NCBI GenBank assembly: GCA_937885695.1
Contig: CALABP010000094.1
Span: 1-16,199, forward strand
Source of the DNA: DTU089 sp002440045
Lineage (GTDB): Bacteria > Bacillota > Clostridia > Oscillospirales > Acutalibacteraceae
Reading direction: 5' to 3'
DNA: 16,199 bases
A program made the position numbers and the translations under genes. Positions within the stretch are counted from its first letter, which is position 1. The number at the start of each line of letters is the position of its first letter. Of this stretch, positions 5,640-12,850 are shown in pieces. The notes below the pieces were generated by a model. The model saw only the letters and a list, made by a program, of their open reading frames with translations, did no database searches and had not been told where the DNA came from.

Positions 5640-5687
5640 TTGACTCTTTCAAATGGCATATGCTACAATATTAAAAAAGTAATATTG
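5640..5687 (+). promoter_or_regulatory. Promoter and operator of the HxlR gene
   Basis: TTGACT (5640-5645) and TACAAT (5664-5669) are 18 bp apart. A perfect 8-bp inverted repeat, CAATATTA-N6-TAATATTG (5666-5687), begins inside the -10 element and covers the transcription start. This is where a repressor dimer would block transcription, so autoregulation by the HxlR protein is likely. Confidence 0.7.
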
Positions 5688-5700
5688 CGGAGGTCTTTTT

Positions 5701-6042
5701 ATGAACGAAGCTTCAAAAAATCTGCCGGCTTGCCCCGTGGAAACAACGCTTACGCTTATAGGCGACAAATGGAAGGTTCTCATTCTGCGCGACCTTATGC
5801 CCGGCACAAAGCGCTTCGGCGAATTGAAAAAATCGGTCGGAAACGTCTCACAAAAAGTTCTGACGTCACAGCTGCGCGATATGGAGGCAAAAGGTCTTGT
5901 GCGCCGCAAGGTTTATGCCGAAGTTCCGCCAAGGGTCGAATATTCGCTGACAGAGCTCGGCAAGAGCCTTGAACCCATTCTTGACGCCATGCAAAGCTGG
6001 GGCGAAGAGTATAAACGAAAGTGTGAAGCAACAGAAAAATAA
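5701..6042 (+). CDS. HxlR-family transcriptional regulator
   Basis: The 113-residue protein is a winged-helix regulator of the HxlR type: CPVETTLTLIGDKWKVLILRDL (11-32), the DNA-contact part RFGELKKSVGNVSQKVLTSQLRDMEAKGLV, and wing residues VPPRVEYSLTELGKSL. Cys11, just before the winged helix, matches the redox- or electrophile-sensing Cys of many family members (for example YodB and HypR). ATG at 5701 follows a CGGAGG site 8 nt upstream. The gene is preceded by a promoter with a perfect inverted repeat over its start site. Such regulators usually control a neighbouring detoxification or oxidoreductase gene, but none is adjacent here; the next gene is another regulator. Confidence 0.92.
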   Translation: MNEASKNLPACPVETTLTLIGDKWKVLILRDLMPGTKRFGELKKSVGNVSQKVLTSQLRDMEAKGLVRRKVYAEVPPRVEYSLTELGKSLEPILDAMQSWGEEYKRKCEATEK

Positions 6043-6151
6043 CGCCTGCCGATACGGCAATATTCCGCAATTTGCCTCACCCGAAATTTCATAACACCCG
6101 AAAGCACAAAGAGTCAAGAAAATACGGCGCGTTTGCTGTAAAGTATGAGTC

Positions 6152-6175
6152 ACAAAAGAGCAAAACGCTCTTTGT
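6152..6175 (+). terminator. Possible weak terminator after the HxlR gene
   Basis: ACAAAAGAGC and GCTCTTTGT pair around a short A-rich loop, with one bulge. Only a three-base T run follows, so termination may be partial and the downstream AraC gene could be reached by read-through. No other good promoter for that gene was found in 6043-6225. Confidence 0.35.
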
Positions 6176-6225
6176 AACCGCGATTATCAAAAGCGGGTGT
6201 GGACTCACAGAAAGGAAATCAAAAT

Positions 6226-7107
6226 ATGGACTGGATACAGGGAATACAACGGGCGATTGACTATGTTGAAGAACACATAACCGAAGAAATTGATATTGAA
6301 GATGTTGCCGCGGCGGCATATTCGTCACCGTTTCATTTTCAAAGAGTATTCGGTATTTTGTGCGGTCTTTCGCTCGGCGATTACATCCGTATGAGAAGGC
6401 TTTCTTTGGCCGGCGAAGAGCTTTCAAAGGGCAATGCAAAAATTATTGACATTGCGCTTAAATACGGCTATGACACGCCCGAAAGTTTTTCCCGCGCATT
6501 CACCAGATTCCACGGCATTGCGCCGAGCGAAGCAAAGCACAGCGGCAATGTCAAAATATTTACTCCCTTATCTGTGAAATTAATTTTATCGGGAGGCAAT
6601 AAAATGGATTACAGAATTGAAAAAAGAGACGCGTTTAAGGTTGTTTGCAAAAGAAAAAAGGTCGGAAAGCCGCAGGCAGCCAATGCCACAAAGGATATAA
6701 CCGCAATGTGGCAGGAGTTCGGAAAAGACGGCACAATTAAAAGGCTTGTTGCATGTCTTCCTCAAAACCCCGTAATGAAGGGACTTTTGGGTATATGCTT
6801 TTCATCGGAGCTTAGTGCAAAACAGTTCCCCTACGGCATAGGCGTTGAATATGACGGCAGAAAAGTTGACGGTGATTTGGAGATTGTCGAAATCCCCGCA
6901 AACACATACGCGGTGTTCACAAGCAAAGGCAAAATGCCCGACGCGTTTATAGACACCTATAACAGAATCGTTACTGAGTTTTTCCCGCAGAGCTCGCAGT
7001 ATGAATACGCAGAAAACGTTGAGTTTGAAGTTTATTCGTCCGAAGATACATCAGACCCTGATTACCAATGCGAAATCTGGATTGCGGTAAACGAAAAAAC
7101 AAAATAA
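6226..7107 (+). CDS. AraC-family regulator with GyrI-like effector domain
   Basis: The 293-residue protein starts with an AraC/XylS DNA-binding domain (1-105). It has two helix-turn-helix units, around IEDVAAAAYSSPFHFQRVF (24-42) and IIDIALKYGYDTPESFSRAFTRFHG (73-97). Residues 127-293 form a GyrI-like/BmrR-type small-molecule binding domain. This architecture (Rob/SoxS-like head, GyrI-like tail) is common in Clostridia and usually senses toxic or aromatic compounds. ATG at 6226 has AAAGGA 8 nt upstream; a GTG at 6199 has no ribosome binding site. It follows the HxlR gene after 183 bp and may be read from the same promoter. An internal ATG (6604) with its own ribosome binding site opens exactly at the effector domain. 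Confidence 0.9.
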   Translation: MDWIQGIQRAIDYVEEHITEEIDIEDVAAAAYSSPFHFQRVFGILCGLSLGDYIRMRRLSLAGEELSKGNAKIIDIALKYGYDTPESFSRAFTRFHGIAPSEAKHSGNVKIFTPLSVKLILSGGNKMDYRIEKRDAFKVVCKRKKVGKPQAANATKDITAMWQEFGKDGTIKRLVACLPQNPVMKGLLGICFSSELSAKQFPYGIGVEYDGRKVDGDLEIVEIPANTYAVFTSKGKMPDAFIDTYNRIVTEFFPQSSQYEYAENVEFEVYSSEDTSDPDYQCEIWIAVNEKTK

Positions 7108-7120
7108 ACCACGGTTAAAT

Positions 7121-7172
7121 AAAGCGAGCCGAAGCGCCGAAAACAGGCGCCGAGCGGCTCGCTTTTTATTTT
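7121..7172. terminator. Bidirectional terminator between araC-type gene and sufU
   Basis: An 11-bp outer stem AAAGCGAGCCG/CGGCTCGCTTT encloses a second stem GCGCC/GGCGC around GAAAACA. T-rich tails follow on both strands. It serves both the plus-strand regulator gene and the converging suf operon. Confidence 0.85.
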
Positions 7173-7179
7173 AAATATT

Positions 7180-7608
7180 TTAAGTATTCTGTTGCAACGC
7201 TTCTTTCAGCGTTCGCCAACCCAGCACCGCGCACTTGACGCGCGCGGGCATATGCGCAATATCGCGAAGTGCGGAAGCCTCTTCAAGGCTGTCAATCTCT
7301 TCTTTTGAAGCCTCGCCCTTAATCATTTTCAAAAAGACTTCGCCCATTTTCAGTGCTTCGTCTTTCTTTTTTCCGATAATCATACCGAGCATAATATCCG
7401 CCGACGCCTGTGAAACGGCACACCCGTCGCCGACAAACGCGCCGTCAGCTATGGTGTCGCCGTCAAGCTTCAATTTAAGAAATATATCGTCGCCGCAGCT
7501 CGGGTTCACGCCCTCAAGCACAATATCGGCATCGGGCAGGTCGTGCTTAAAATCCGGATGCAGATTGTGTTCTGTAAGAATTTCATTGTAAAAGCTTCTA
7601 TTTTCCAT
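7180..7608 (-). CDS. sufU: Fe-S cluster assembly sulfur acceptor SufU
   Basis: SufU takes persulfide sulfur from SufS and passes it to the SufBCD scaffold; in Bacillota it is a zinc-dependent sulfurtransferase. The 142 residues have the IscU fold with the expected metal and catalytic residues: Cys38 and Asp40 (NPSCGDD), Cys63 (GDGCAVSQAS) and Cys126 (VKCAVLGW). The insertion between the second and third ligand (about 77-100) is typical of SufU rather than IscU. ATG at 7608 overlaps the last 11 bases of sufS, so the two are translationally coupled. It is the last gene of the operon and ends 8 bp from the bidirectional terminator. Confidence 0.95.
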   Translation of the reverse strand: MENRSFYNEILTEHNLHPDFKHDLPDADIVLEGVNPSCGDDIFLKLKLDGDTIADGAFVGDGCAVSQASADIMLGMIIGKKKDEALKMGEVFLKMIKGEASKEEIDSLEEASALRDIAHMPARVKCAVLGWRTLKEALQQNT

Positions 7609-8812
7609 AACCCATTCGCTCCCTTAATTCGGAAATACCGTCAATCAGGCGGTCAACATCGTTTTCGGTATTGTAAAACGCCAGGCTTGCCCGCGCGGTG
7701 GACGGTCGTTTCAAATAAGCGTGCAGCGGTTGTGCACAGTGATGCCCCGCGCGGATTGCAACACCGTCGGACGCAAGAATTTCGCTTATGTCGTGAGGAT
7801 GAACGCCATCAACCGTAAAGGTGATAATACCGCAGTGCTCCTCGGGGTTTTTTGAGCCGAGCATATTGACATACGGGATTTTCCCTATGCCCTCCATCGC
7901 CCTGCTTGTTAAAGCGACTTCGCGGCTGTGCATTTTTTCAAAGCCTATACTGCGCACATAATCAATCGCCGCGTGAAGTCCCACAGCGCCGGCGGCGTTC
8001 ACCGTGCCCGCTTCAAACTTGTGCGGAAGCTCGGCATACGTTGCCCCCTCGCGCGTGACGGACTCAATCATCTCGCCGCCCGTAAGAAACGGCGGCATAC
8101 TGTTTAAAAGCTCCTCTTTGCCGTAGAGCACGCCGATTCCCATGGGGCCGTAAATTTTGTGACCCGAAAACGCGAAGAAATCAGCGCCCAACGCCCTAAC
8201 GTCCACAGGAATGTGCGGTGTGCTTTGCGCGCCGTCCACAACCGTAACCGCACCGACGCGGTGCGCAAGCGACGCTATCTCGCTTATGGGGTTCACTCTG
8301 CCGAGAACGTTTGAAACATGCGTGCAGGCTACAATTTTTGTCTTGTCTGTGATGAGCGCTTTAACCTTGTCAAGATTAATGCTTCCGTCCGCCTCGCATT
8401 CAATAAATTTAAGAGCCGCGCCCGTACTGCGGCAGACGTTTTGCCACGGCAGCAGATTGCTGTGATGCTCCATAACGGACACAAGCACCTCGTCCCCCGC
8501 TTTCACATGAGTAAGCCCGTAGCTGTAAGCCACAAGATTCAATCCCTCGGTGGTGTTTCTCGTAAAAATAATTTCGCGGCTGCTTTCGGCATTAAGAAAC
8601 ACGCGAACGGCGTCTCTTGCGCTTTCATAGCTTTCTGTCGCGGCAACGCTTAAAGGATACAGCCCGCGAAGCGGATTGGCGTTCTCTTTTGTATAAAACT
8701 TTGTTATCGCGTCAAGCACGCACTGCGGGCGCTGTGCCGTTGCGGCGTTGTCAAGATAGGCAATGCCGCTGTTTTTTAAAAGAGGAAAGTCGTCACGGTA
8801 TGTATGTTCCAT
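7598..8812 (-). CDS. sufS: Cysteine desulfurase SufS
   Basis: SufS removes sulfur from L-cysteine as an enzyme-bound persulfide. The 404-residue sequence is a group II class V aminotransferase-fold enzyme: YLDNAATAQRP at 19-29, EHHSNLLPW at 115-123, PLP lysine Lys219 in FSGHKIYGP, and catalytic Cys359 in RAGHHCAQP. The frame is open upstream to 9004, but that is the antisense of nothing useful and overlaps sufD. ATG at 8812 is the start, one base after the sufD stop, with GGAGGAGG 9 nt upstream inside sufD. It overlaps sufU by 11 bp at its 3' end. Length matches the family. Confidence 0.97.
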   Translation of the reverse strand: MEHTYRDDFPLLKNSGIAYLDNAATAQRPQCVLDAITKFYTKENANPLRGLYPLSVAATESYESARDAVRVFLNAESSREIIFTRNTTEGLNLVAYSYGLTHVKAGDEVLVSVMEHHSNLLPWQNVCRSTGAALKFIECEADGSINLDKVKALITDKTKIVACTHVSNVLGRVNPISEIASLAHRVGAVTVVDGAQSTPHIPVDVRALGADFFAFSGHKIYGPMGIGVLYGKEELLNSMPPFLTGGEMIESVTREGATYAELPHKFEAGTVNAAGAVGLHAAIDYVRSIGFEKMHSREVALTSRAMEGIGKIPYVNMLGSKNPEEHCGIITFTVDGVHPHDISEILASDGVAIRAGHHCAQPLHAYLKRPSTARASLAFYNTENDVDRLIDGISELRERMGYGK

Positions 8813-8813
8813 T

Positions 8814-9719
8814 TTACAAGACCTCCTCCATTTCGGCAAAAATCTCATCCTGCGCCGTTTTATCGTCAAGCGCACGAACGAGCCGTTCAATAGCGGCGCG
8901 CGCCATAATATTTTCCGCTTCTTCAGCCGAAATGCCGCGGCTTTCAAAATAGAAAAGCGTTTCTTCGTCAAGCTCGCCGATAGTCGCGCCGTGATTGCCG
9001 ACAACGTTTTCCTCGGCGCACAGAATAAGCGGCACAGTTTTGTTTACAACGCCGTCGCCAAGCATAAGAACGCTTTCCTGCTCATTGCCGACAGAGCCGG
9101 CAGAGCCTTTTTTAAAGTCGATTGTTCCGCGGAAGATTTTTTTCGCACTGTCCTTCAGCGCGCCGGCGGCGTTTATTTCGCTTGCCGTTTTTTGTCCGCG
9201 CTGATTCACCGCAAGGTTTATATCGACAGTTTGGCTCTTTTGACCGAGATAGCCGATGTCGGCATTAAAGCCCGAGCCGTCGCCGTTAAGGTCAAAACAG
9301 CCGTCACTGTACACATCTCCGCTGCCAAGCAAAATTTGTATAAGCTCAACCCGACCGTTTTCAGAGCATTCGCCGCCTGTTTCAAGGCGAACAACAGAGC
9401 CTTCTGCCGCGTTTTGAATTTGAAGGAGCCGCACTTTTGCATTCTTTTCAACGTGAAGCGCTGTGCGCACAAAAAGGTTTTTTTCAGCCTTCAGCGTTTC
9501 ATACACCGTGACTGTCTGTCCCTCTTTCGCGTGTATATCAACTGTTTTTTCGCTGTATTCGGCGTTGCCTGAAATTTCAATACGCTCGGTTTGCCCTGCC
9601 GCAATAATATGCTCCGTTCCTAAATCGTCGGACGTTCCCCAAACAATTGCCGTTTCGTTAACGCCGAGCCTGTTCCATGTGCGGGTCGGGAGCTTGTTTA
9701 TTAAAATTGTTTCACTCAT
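8814..9719 (-). CDS. sufD: Fe-S cluster scaffold subunit SufD
   Basis: SufD forms a beta-helix heterodimer with SufB in the SufBC2D scaffold. The 301-residue protein begins with a clostridial SufD N-terminus (LPTRTWNRLGVNET). It ends in the conserved SufBD tail (GNHGATIGELDEETLFYFESRGISAEEAENIMARAA). His243 in GNHGAT corresponds to the cluster-assembly histidine of SufD. It is shorter than the roughly 420-residue proteobacterial form because the N-terminal helical domain is reduced, as in other Clostridia. ATG at 9719 has AAGGAG 7 nt upstream; the frame extends to 9740, overlapping sufB, without a better site. It follows sufB after 13 bp. Confidence 0.95.
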   Translation of the reverse strand: MSETILINKLPTRTWNRLGVNETAIVWGTSDDLGTEHIIAAGQTERIEISGNAEYSEKTVDIHAKEGQTVTVYETLKAEKNLFVRTALHVEKNAKVRLLQIQNAAEGSVVRLETGGECSENGRVELIQILLGSGDVYSDGCFDLNGDGSGFNADIGYLGQKSQTVDINLAVNQRGQKTASEINAAGALKDSAKKIFRGTIDFKKGSAGSVGNEQESVLMLGDGVVNKTVPLILCAEENVVGNHGATIGELDEETLFYFESRGISAEEAENIMARAAIERLVRALDDKTAQDEIFAEMEEVL

Positions 9720-9732
9720 TTTCAAACTCCTT

Positions 9733-11148
9733 TCAGCCAATGCTGCCTTTCATTTCAAGCCTGATAAGGTTATTCATTTCGACCGCATACTCAACGGGCA
9801 GCTCCTTTGAAACATTGTCCGCAAAGCCGCTTACAATCAGCGCGCGGGCGTCCTCCTCGCTCATGCCGCGGCTCATCAGATAAAACACCGCCTCGTTGCT
9901 GATTGCGCCGATTTTGGCTTCGTGGCCGACAGCCGCGTCTTTTGTGCGAATGTCCATAGCGGGTATTGTGTCTGAGCGGGACTCGGAATCCAGCATCAGC
10001 GACTGGCACGACACGGAGGATTTTGCGCCTGCTGCGCTTTTTTCAACCGCAACGCTGCTGCGGAAAGTGCTGATGCCGCCGCTTTTGCTGATTGAACGTG
10101 TGTTCATATAAGAGCTTGTGTTTTTGCCCACATGAACGACCTTTGCGCCTGTATCAAGGTTCTGCCCCGCGCCCGCAAAGGTAACTCCTGTGAACTCCAT
10201 ACGGGAATTGTCGCCTTTGAGAATGCTCATTGGGTACAAACAGCCCACATGCGAGCCGAAAGAGCCCGAAACCCACTCGATTGTGCCGCCCTCTTCAACC
10301 AAAGCGCGTTTGGTGTTAAGGTTATACATATTCTTTGACCAGTTTTCAATTGTGGAATAGCGAAGCTTTGCGCCTTTTTTGACATACAGCTCCACACAGC
10401 CGGCGTGAAGGTTTGCAACATTGTACTTCGGTGCAGAGCAGCCTTCTATAAAGTGCAGGCTTGCGCCCTCGTCCACGATGATAAGCGTGTGTTCAAACTG
10501 ACCCGCGCCTTTGGCGTTCAGCCTGAAATATGATTGCAGCGGGATTGAAAGGTGCACGCCTTTCGGAACATACACAAACGAGCCGCCCGACCACACAGCG
10601 CCGTGAAGCGCCGCAAACTTGTGGTCGCGGGGCGTTACAAGCTTCATAAAATATTTGCGGACCATATCCGAATACTCGCCCTTCACGGCGCTTTCCATAT
10701 CGGTATACACCACGCCCTCGGCGGCTACGGAAGCTTTTACATTGTGATACACAAGCTCCGAATCGTACTGCGCGCCCACGCCTGCAAGCGATTTGCGTTC
10801 GGCCTGAGGTATGCCGAGCCGCTCAAACGTCTCTTTTATATCTTCGGGCACATCTTTCCAATTGTTTCGCATTGCGGTGTTCGGGCGGACATAGGTCGCA
10901 ATGTTATCCATGTCAAGCCCCGCTATCGACGGTCCCCAATCCGGGATTTTCATTTCATTATAGATTTGAAGGGATTCAAGCCTGAATTGCTGCATCCACA
11001 CGGGGTCGCCCTTTTCTTTAGAGAGCTTTTCAACTATTTCGGGCGTTAAGCCGCTTTCCATACGGTAAGCGTCGTGCTCTTCGTCGCGAATGTCATAAAC
11101 ACTGCGGTCAACGTCCTCAACATATGTTTTTTCTTTAAGTTCTGCCAT
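9733..11148 (-). CDS. sufB: Fe-S cluster scaffold subunit SufB
   Basis: SufB is the main scaffold on which new Fe-S clusters are built. The 471-residue protein is full length. It has GLDMDNIATYVRP (77-89), WSGGSFVYVPKGVHLSIPLQSYFR (186-209), IEGCSAPKYNVANLHAGCVEL (234-254), and Cys381 in SVSCQS, which aligns with the essential SufB cysteine. The family tail GHEAKIGAISNEAVFYLMSRGMSEEDA follows. ATG at 11148 is preceded by GGAGG at 8-nt spacing. It lies 16 bp after sufC in the same operon. No anomaly is seen. Confidence 0.97.
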   Translation of the reverse strand: MAELKEKTYVEDVDRSVYDIRDEEHDAYRMESGLTPEIVEKLSKEKGDPVWMQQFRLESLQIYNEMKIPDWGPSIAGLDMDNIATYVRPNTAMRNNWKDVPEDIKETFERLGIPQAERKSLAGVGAQYDSELVYHNVKASVAAEGVVYTDMESAVKGEYSDMVRKYFMKLVTPRDHKFAALHGAVWSGGSFVYVPKGVHLSIPLQSYFRLNAKGAGQFEHTLIIVDEGASLHFIEGCSAPKYNVANLHAGCVELYVKKGAKLRYSTIENWSKNMYNLNTKRALVEEGGTIEWVSGSFGSHVGCLYPMSILKGDNSRMEFTGVTFAGAGQNLDTGAKVVHVGKNTSSYMNTRSISKSGGISTFRSSVAVEKSAAGAKSSVSCQSLMLDSESRSDTIPAMDIRTKDAAVGHEAKIGAISNEAVFYLMSRGMSEEDARALIVSGFADNVSKELPVEYAVEMNNLIRLEMKGSIG

Positions 11149-11164
11149 ATCGGAAACCTCCCGC

Positions 11165-11911
11165 TCAGTCGTCTTTCAGACTGCCGAAGCCGTGTTCATT
11201 GATTTCTTCAACAAGCTCTGCGCCTCCGCCACGAACGATTACGCCGTTCTCCATCACATGAGCCGCGTCTACATGCAGTGCCTCTAAAATGCGCGTGGAA
11301 TGGGTGATTATAAGAAGCGAGCCGTGCGTGCGCTCGCGAAACAGGCGCACACCCTCGCTGACGGTGCGAACGGCGTCAACATCCAAACCCGAATCCGTCT
11401 CATCCAAAATGGCAAGCTTCGGCGCCAGCATCAGCATTTGAAGGATTTCGGCTTTTTTCTTTTCGCCGCCCGAAAAGCCCACATTCAAGTCGCGCTCTGC
11501 ATAGCTTTCGTCCATATTCAAAAGCGCCATTGTTTCTTTAAGCTTTTTCTTAAAATCCCAAAGGCGCAGGCGGCTGCCCGTTTGCTGCTCAAGGGCACTG
11601 CGAATGAATGCGCCGAGGGTCACGCCGGGGACTTCAAGCGGGTTTTGAAAAGACAGAAAAACGCCTTTTTTTGCCCGTTCATTCACGGGAAGCTGTGTTA
11701 TATCTTCACCGTTAAATATGATTGAGCCTGATGTGACGCTGTAAGCCGGGTTGCCTGTGACGGCATAGCCCAAAGTAGATTTTCCTGTTCCGTTCGGACC
11801 CATAAGCACATGGGTTTCGTTTTGCCCGACCGTTAAATCAACGCCGTGAAGAATTTCTTTTTCTTCAACAGAGACGTGAAGATTTTGAATTTTTAAAAGT
11901 TCTTTATTCAT
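11165..11911 (-). CDS. sufC: Fe-S assembly ATPase SufC
   Basis: SufC is the ABC-type ATPase that drives conformational changes in the SufBC2D complex; it is cytosolic, not a transporter. The 248-residue sequence has Walker A GPNGTGKST (38-46), Q-loop SFQNPLEVPG (87-96), ABC signature FSGGEKKK (146-153), Walker B LAILDE (166-171), D-loop SGLDVDA and switch His in ITHSTR. The frame is open to a GTG at 11923, but ATG at 11911 is chosen because AAGGTG lies 9 nt upstream and the length matches the family. It is the first gene of the operon, about 110 nt after the promoter. Confidence 0.97.
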   Translation of the reverse strand: MNKELLKIQNLHVSVEEKEILHGVDLTVGQNETHVLMGPNGTGKSTLGYAVTGNPAYSVTSGSIIFNGEDITQLPVNERAKKGVFLSFQNPLEVPGVTLGAFIRSALEQQTGSRLRLWDFKKKLKETMALLNMDESYAERDLNVGFSGGEKKKAEILQMLMLAPKLAILDETDSGLDVDAVRTVSEGVRLFRERTHGSLLIITHSTRILEALHVDAAHVMENGVIVRGGGAELVEEINEHGFGSLKDD

Positions 11912-11952
11912 AAATTTAATCACCTTATCTTTTTCTTTGCCGCAAAAGGGAT

Positions 11953-11992
11953 AAGCATAAGAGGGCCGATGTACTGTCGGCGGCAGATGCTT
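11953..11992 (-). other. Stem-loop in the suf leader
   Basis: Nested pairs AAGCAT/ATGCTT (outer, 6 bp) and GCCGA/TCGGC (inner, 5 bp) sit in the roughly 110-nt leader of the suf mRNA, about 40 nt before sufC. It may stabilise the message or be incidental; it is not a terminator because no T run follows. Confidence 0.35.
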
Positions 11993-12006
11993 TCTTCGGC
12001 ATTCTA

Positions 12007-12058
12007 AATTACCTACCTTTTCGGTAGGAATTATACCGCTTAATTCCTACCGTGTCAA
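12007..12058 (-). promoter_or_regulatory. suf operon promoter with overlapping operator
   Basis: On the minus strand TTGACA (12053-12058) and TATAAT (12030-12035) are exactly 17 bp apart, a consensus sigma-A promoter. A perfect 11-bp inverted repeat, CGGTAGGAATT-N9-AATTCCTACCG (12022-12052), fills the spacer and enters the -10. A third copy, AATTaCCTACC, is at 12007-12017, forming a second palindrome with the middle copy around TTTTC. A promoter this strong under three half-sites implies tight repression. By analogy with IscR/SufR-like Rrf2 regulators it probably responds to Fe-S status, but the regulator gene is not in the window. Confidence 0.8.
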
Positions 12059-12165
12059 TAGGTATTTAAGAAAAGTTATGCGTCCGACACCGCAAAAACC
12101 TGCTGCGCTCGTTTAAACGGCTGTAAATTTAATATTTAATGCGGACTTGCGGCGGTTTTTAATTA

Positions 12166-12194
12166 TTGTCAAGAGCTTCATTCTGTGATACAAT
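12166..12194 (+). promoter_or_regulatory. Promoter of the GNAT gene
   Basis: TTGTCA (12166-12171) and TACAAT (12189-12194) are 17 bp apart, giving a start near 12201 and a leader of about 30 nt. It diverges from the suf promoter. Confidence 0.65.
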
Positions 12195-12230
12195 AAATAA
12201 AAAAATATTTGCCCCAAGGTGACATAAATT

Positions 12231-12665
12231 ATGGTTTATTTGGAAGAAATTAATCCCGATAATTGGCGGCTGGGATTAAAAGTCTCAAAAGAGCAGGAAA
12301 AATATGTTTCGTGCGATTTTCGTATTTTGGCGCGCGCATATGCCTATCGCAATTTCAGAAGCAAGGCGTTTGTTATATACAGCAGCTCAACGCCTGTCGG
12401 CATGGCAATGTATTATGACTGTGATGAATTAAAAGCATACGATTTCAGCCAGCTTTTTATTGACGAACGGTATCAGGGCAAGGGCTTCGGCTATGCGGCG
12501 GCAAGCAAAATAATCGAAATGATGAAAGCCGACGGAAAATTCAACAAAGCAATTCTTTGCTATATCGAAGGCAACGAATCCGCAAAAAAGCTCTATGAAA
12601 AAATCGGGTTCTTTTGCACCGGAGAGTGTGACGGCGACGAAATAATAATGCAAATGAATTTTTAA
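12231..12665 (+). CDS. GNAT-family N-acetyltransferase
   Basis: The 144-residue protein has the GNAT acetyl-CoA fold. Strand 4 and the pyrophosphate-binding loop are in FSQLFIDERYQGKGFGYAAASKII (72-95), with the R/Q-x-x-G-x-G/A signature at YQGKGFGYA. The C-terminal CYIEGNESAKKLYEKIGF segment (about 110-127) is the usual family end. Its overall pattern resembles spermine/spermidine or small-amine acetyltransferases (PaiA/BltD-like), but the substrate cannot be determined. ATG at 12231 follows AAGGTG at 9 nt. It has its own promoter and is monocistronic. No membrane segment or signal peptide is present. Confidence 0.9.
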   Translation: MVYLEEINPDNWRLGLKVSKEQEKYVSCDFRILARAYAYRNFRSKAFVIYSSSTPVGMAMYYDCDELKAYDFSQLFIDERYQGKGFGYAAASKIIEMMKADGKFNKAILCYIEGNESAKKLYEKIGFFCTGECDGDEIIMQMNF

Positions 12666-12753
12666 ATTCTTCAAGGCGCTCGGTCTGTGCTTGCAAATTA
12701 AAACAGGTAATTTTACACTTCTTTTATCTATAGTCGATTTTTCATTTCGGCTC

Positions 12754-12782
12754 TTGCCTGAAGCTTTATTAAATGATACAAT
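12754..12782 (+). promoter_or_regulatory. Promoter of the EF-hand/HIRAN gene
   Basis: TTGCCT (12754-12759) and TACAAT (12777-12782) are 17 bp apart. About 60 nt of leader follows, with a short inverted repeat AATTTGT/ACAAATT (about 12795-12815), before an AGGAGGT ribosome binding site. Confidence 0.55.
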
Positions 12783-12850
12783 GGTTTTAACATAATTTGT
12801 CTTAATTACAAATTCGGCAAATTAAAAACATTTTTGCAGGAGGTTTTTAT

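Noticed and set aside
8763..9572. A 269-codon open frame on the plus strand opposite sufD and sufS
   Set aside because: It lies antisense to two clearly identified genes, lacks a ribosome binding site and recognisable domains, and arises from GC-rich codon structure on the other strand.
10552..11049. A 165-codon open frame on the plus strand opposite sufB
   Set aside because: It is a shadow of sufB; the His-rich, low-complexity translation matches no family.
12082..12152. Pseudoknot-like order of short pairs (GTCCG/CGGAC and CCGCAA/TTGCGG) between the suf and GNAT promoters
   Set aside because: The pairs are only 5-6 bp and could occur by chance; the region shows no known riboswitch core and no terminator or masked ribosome site.
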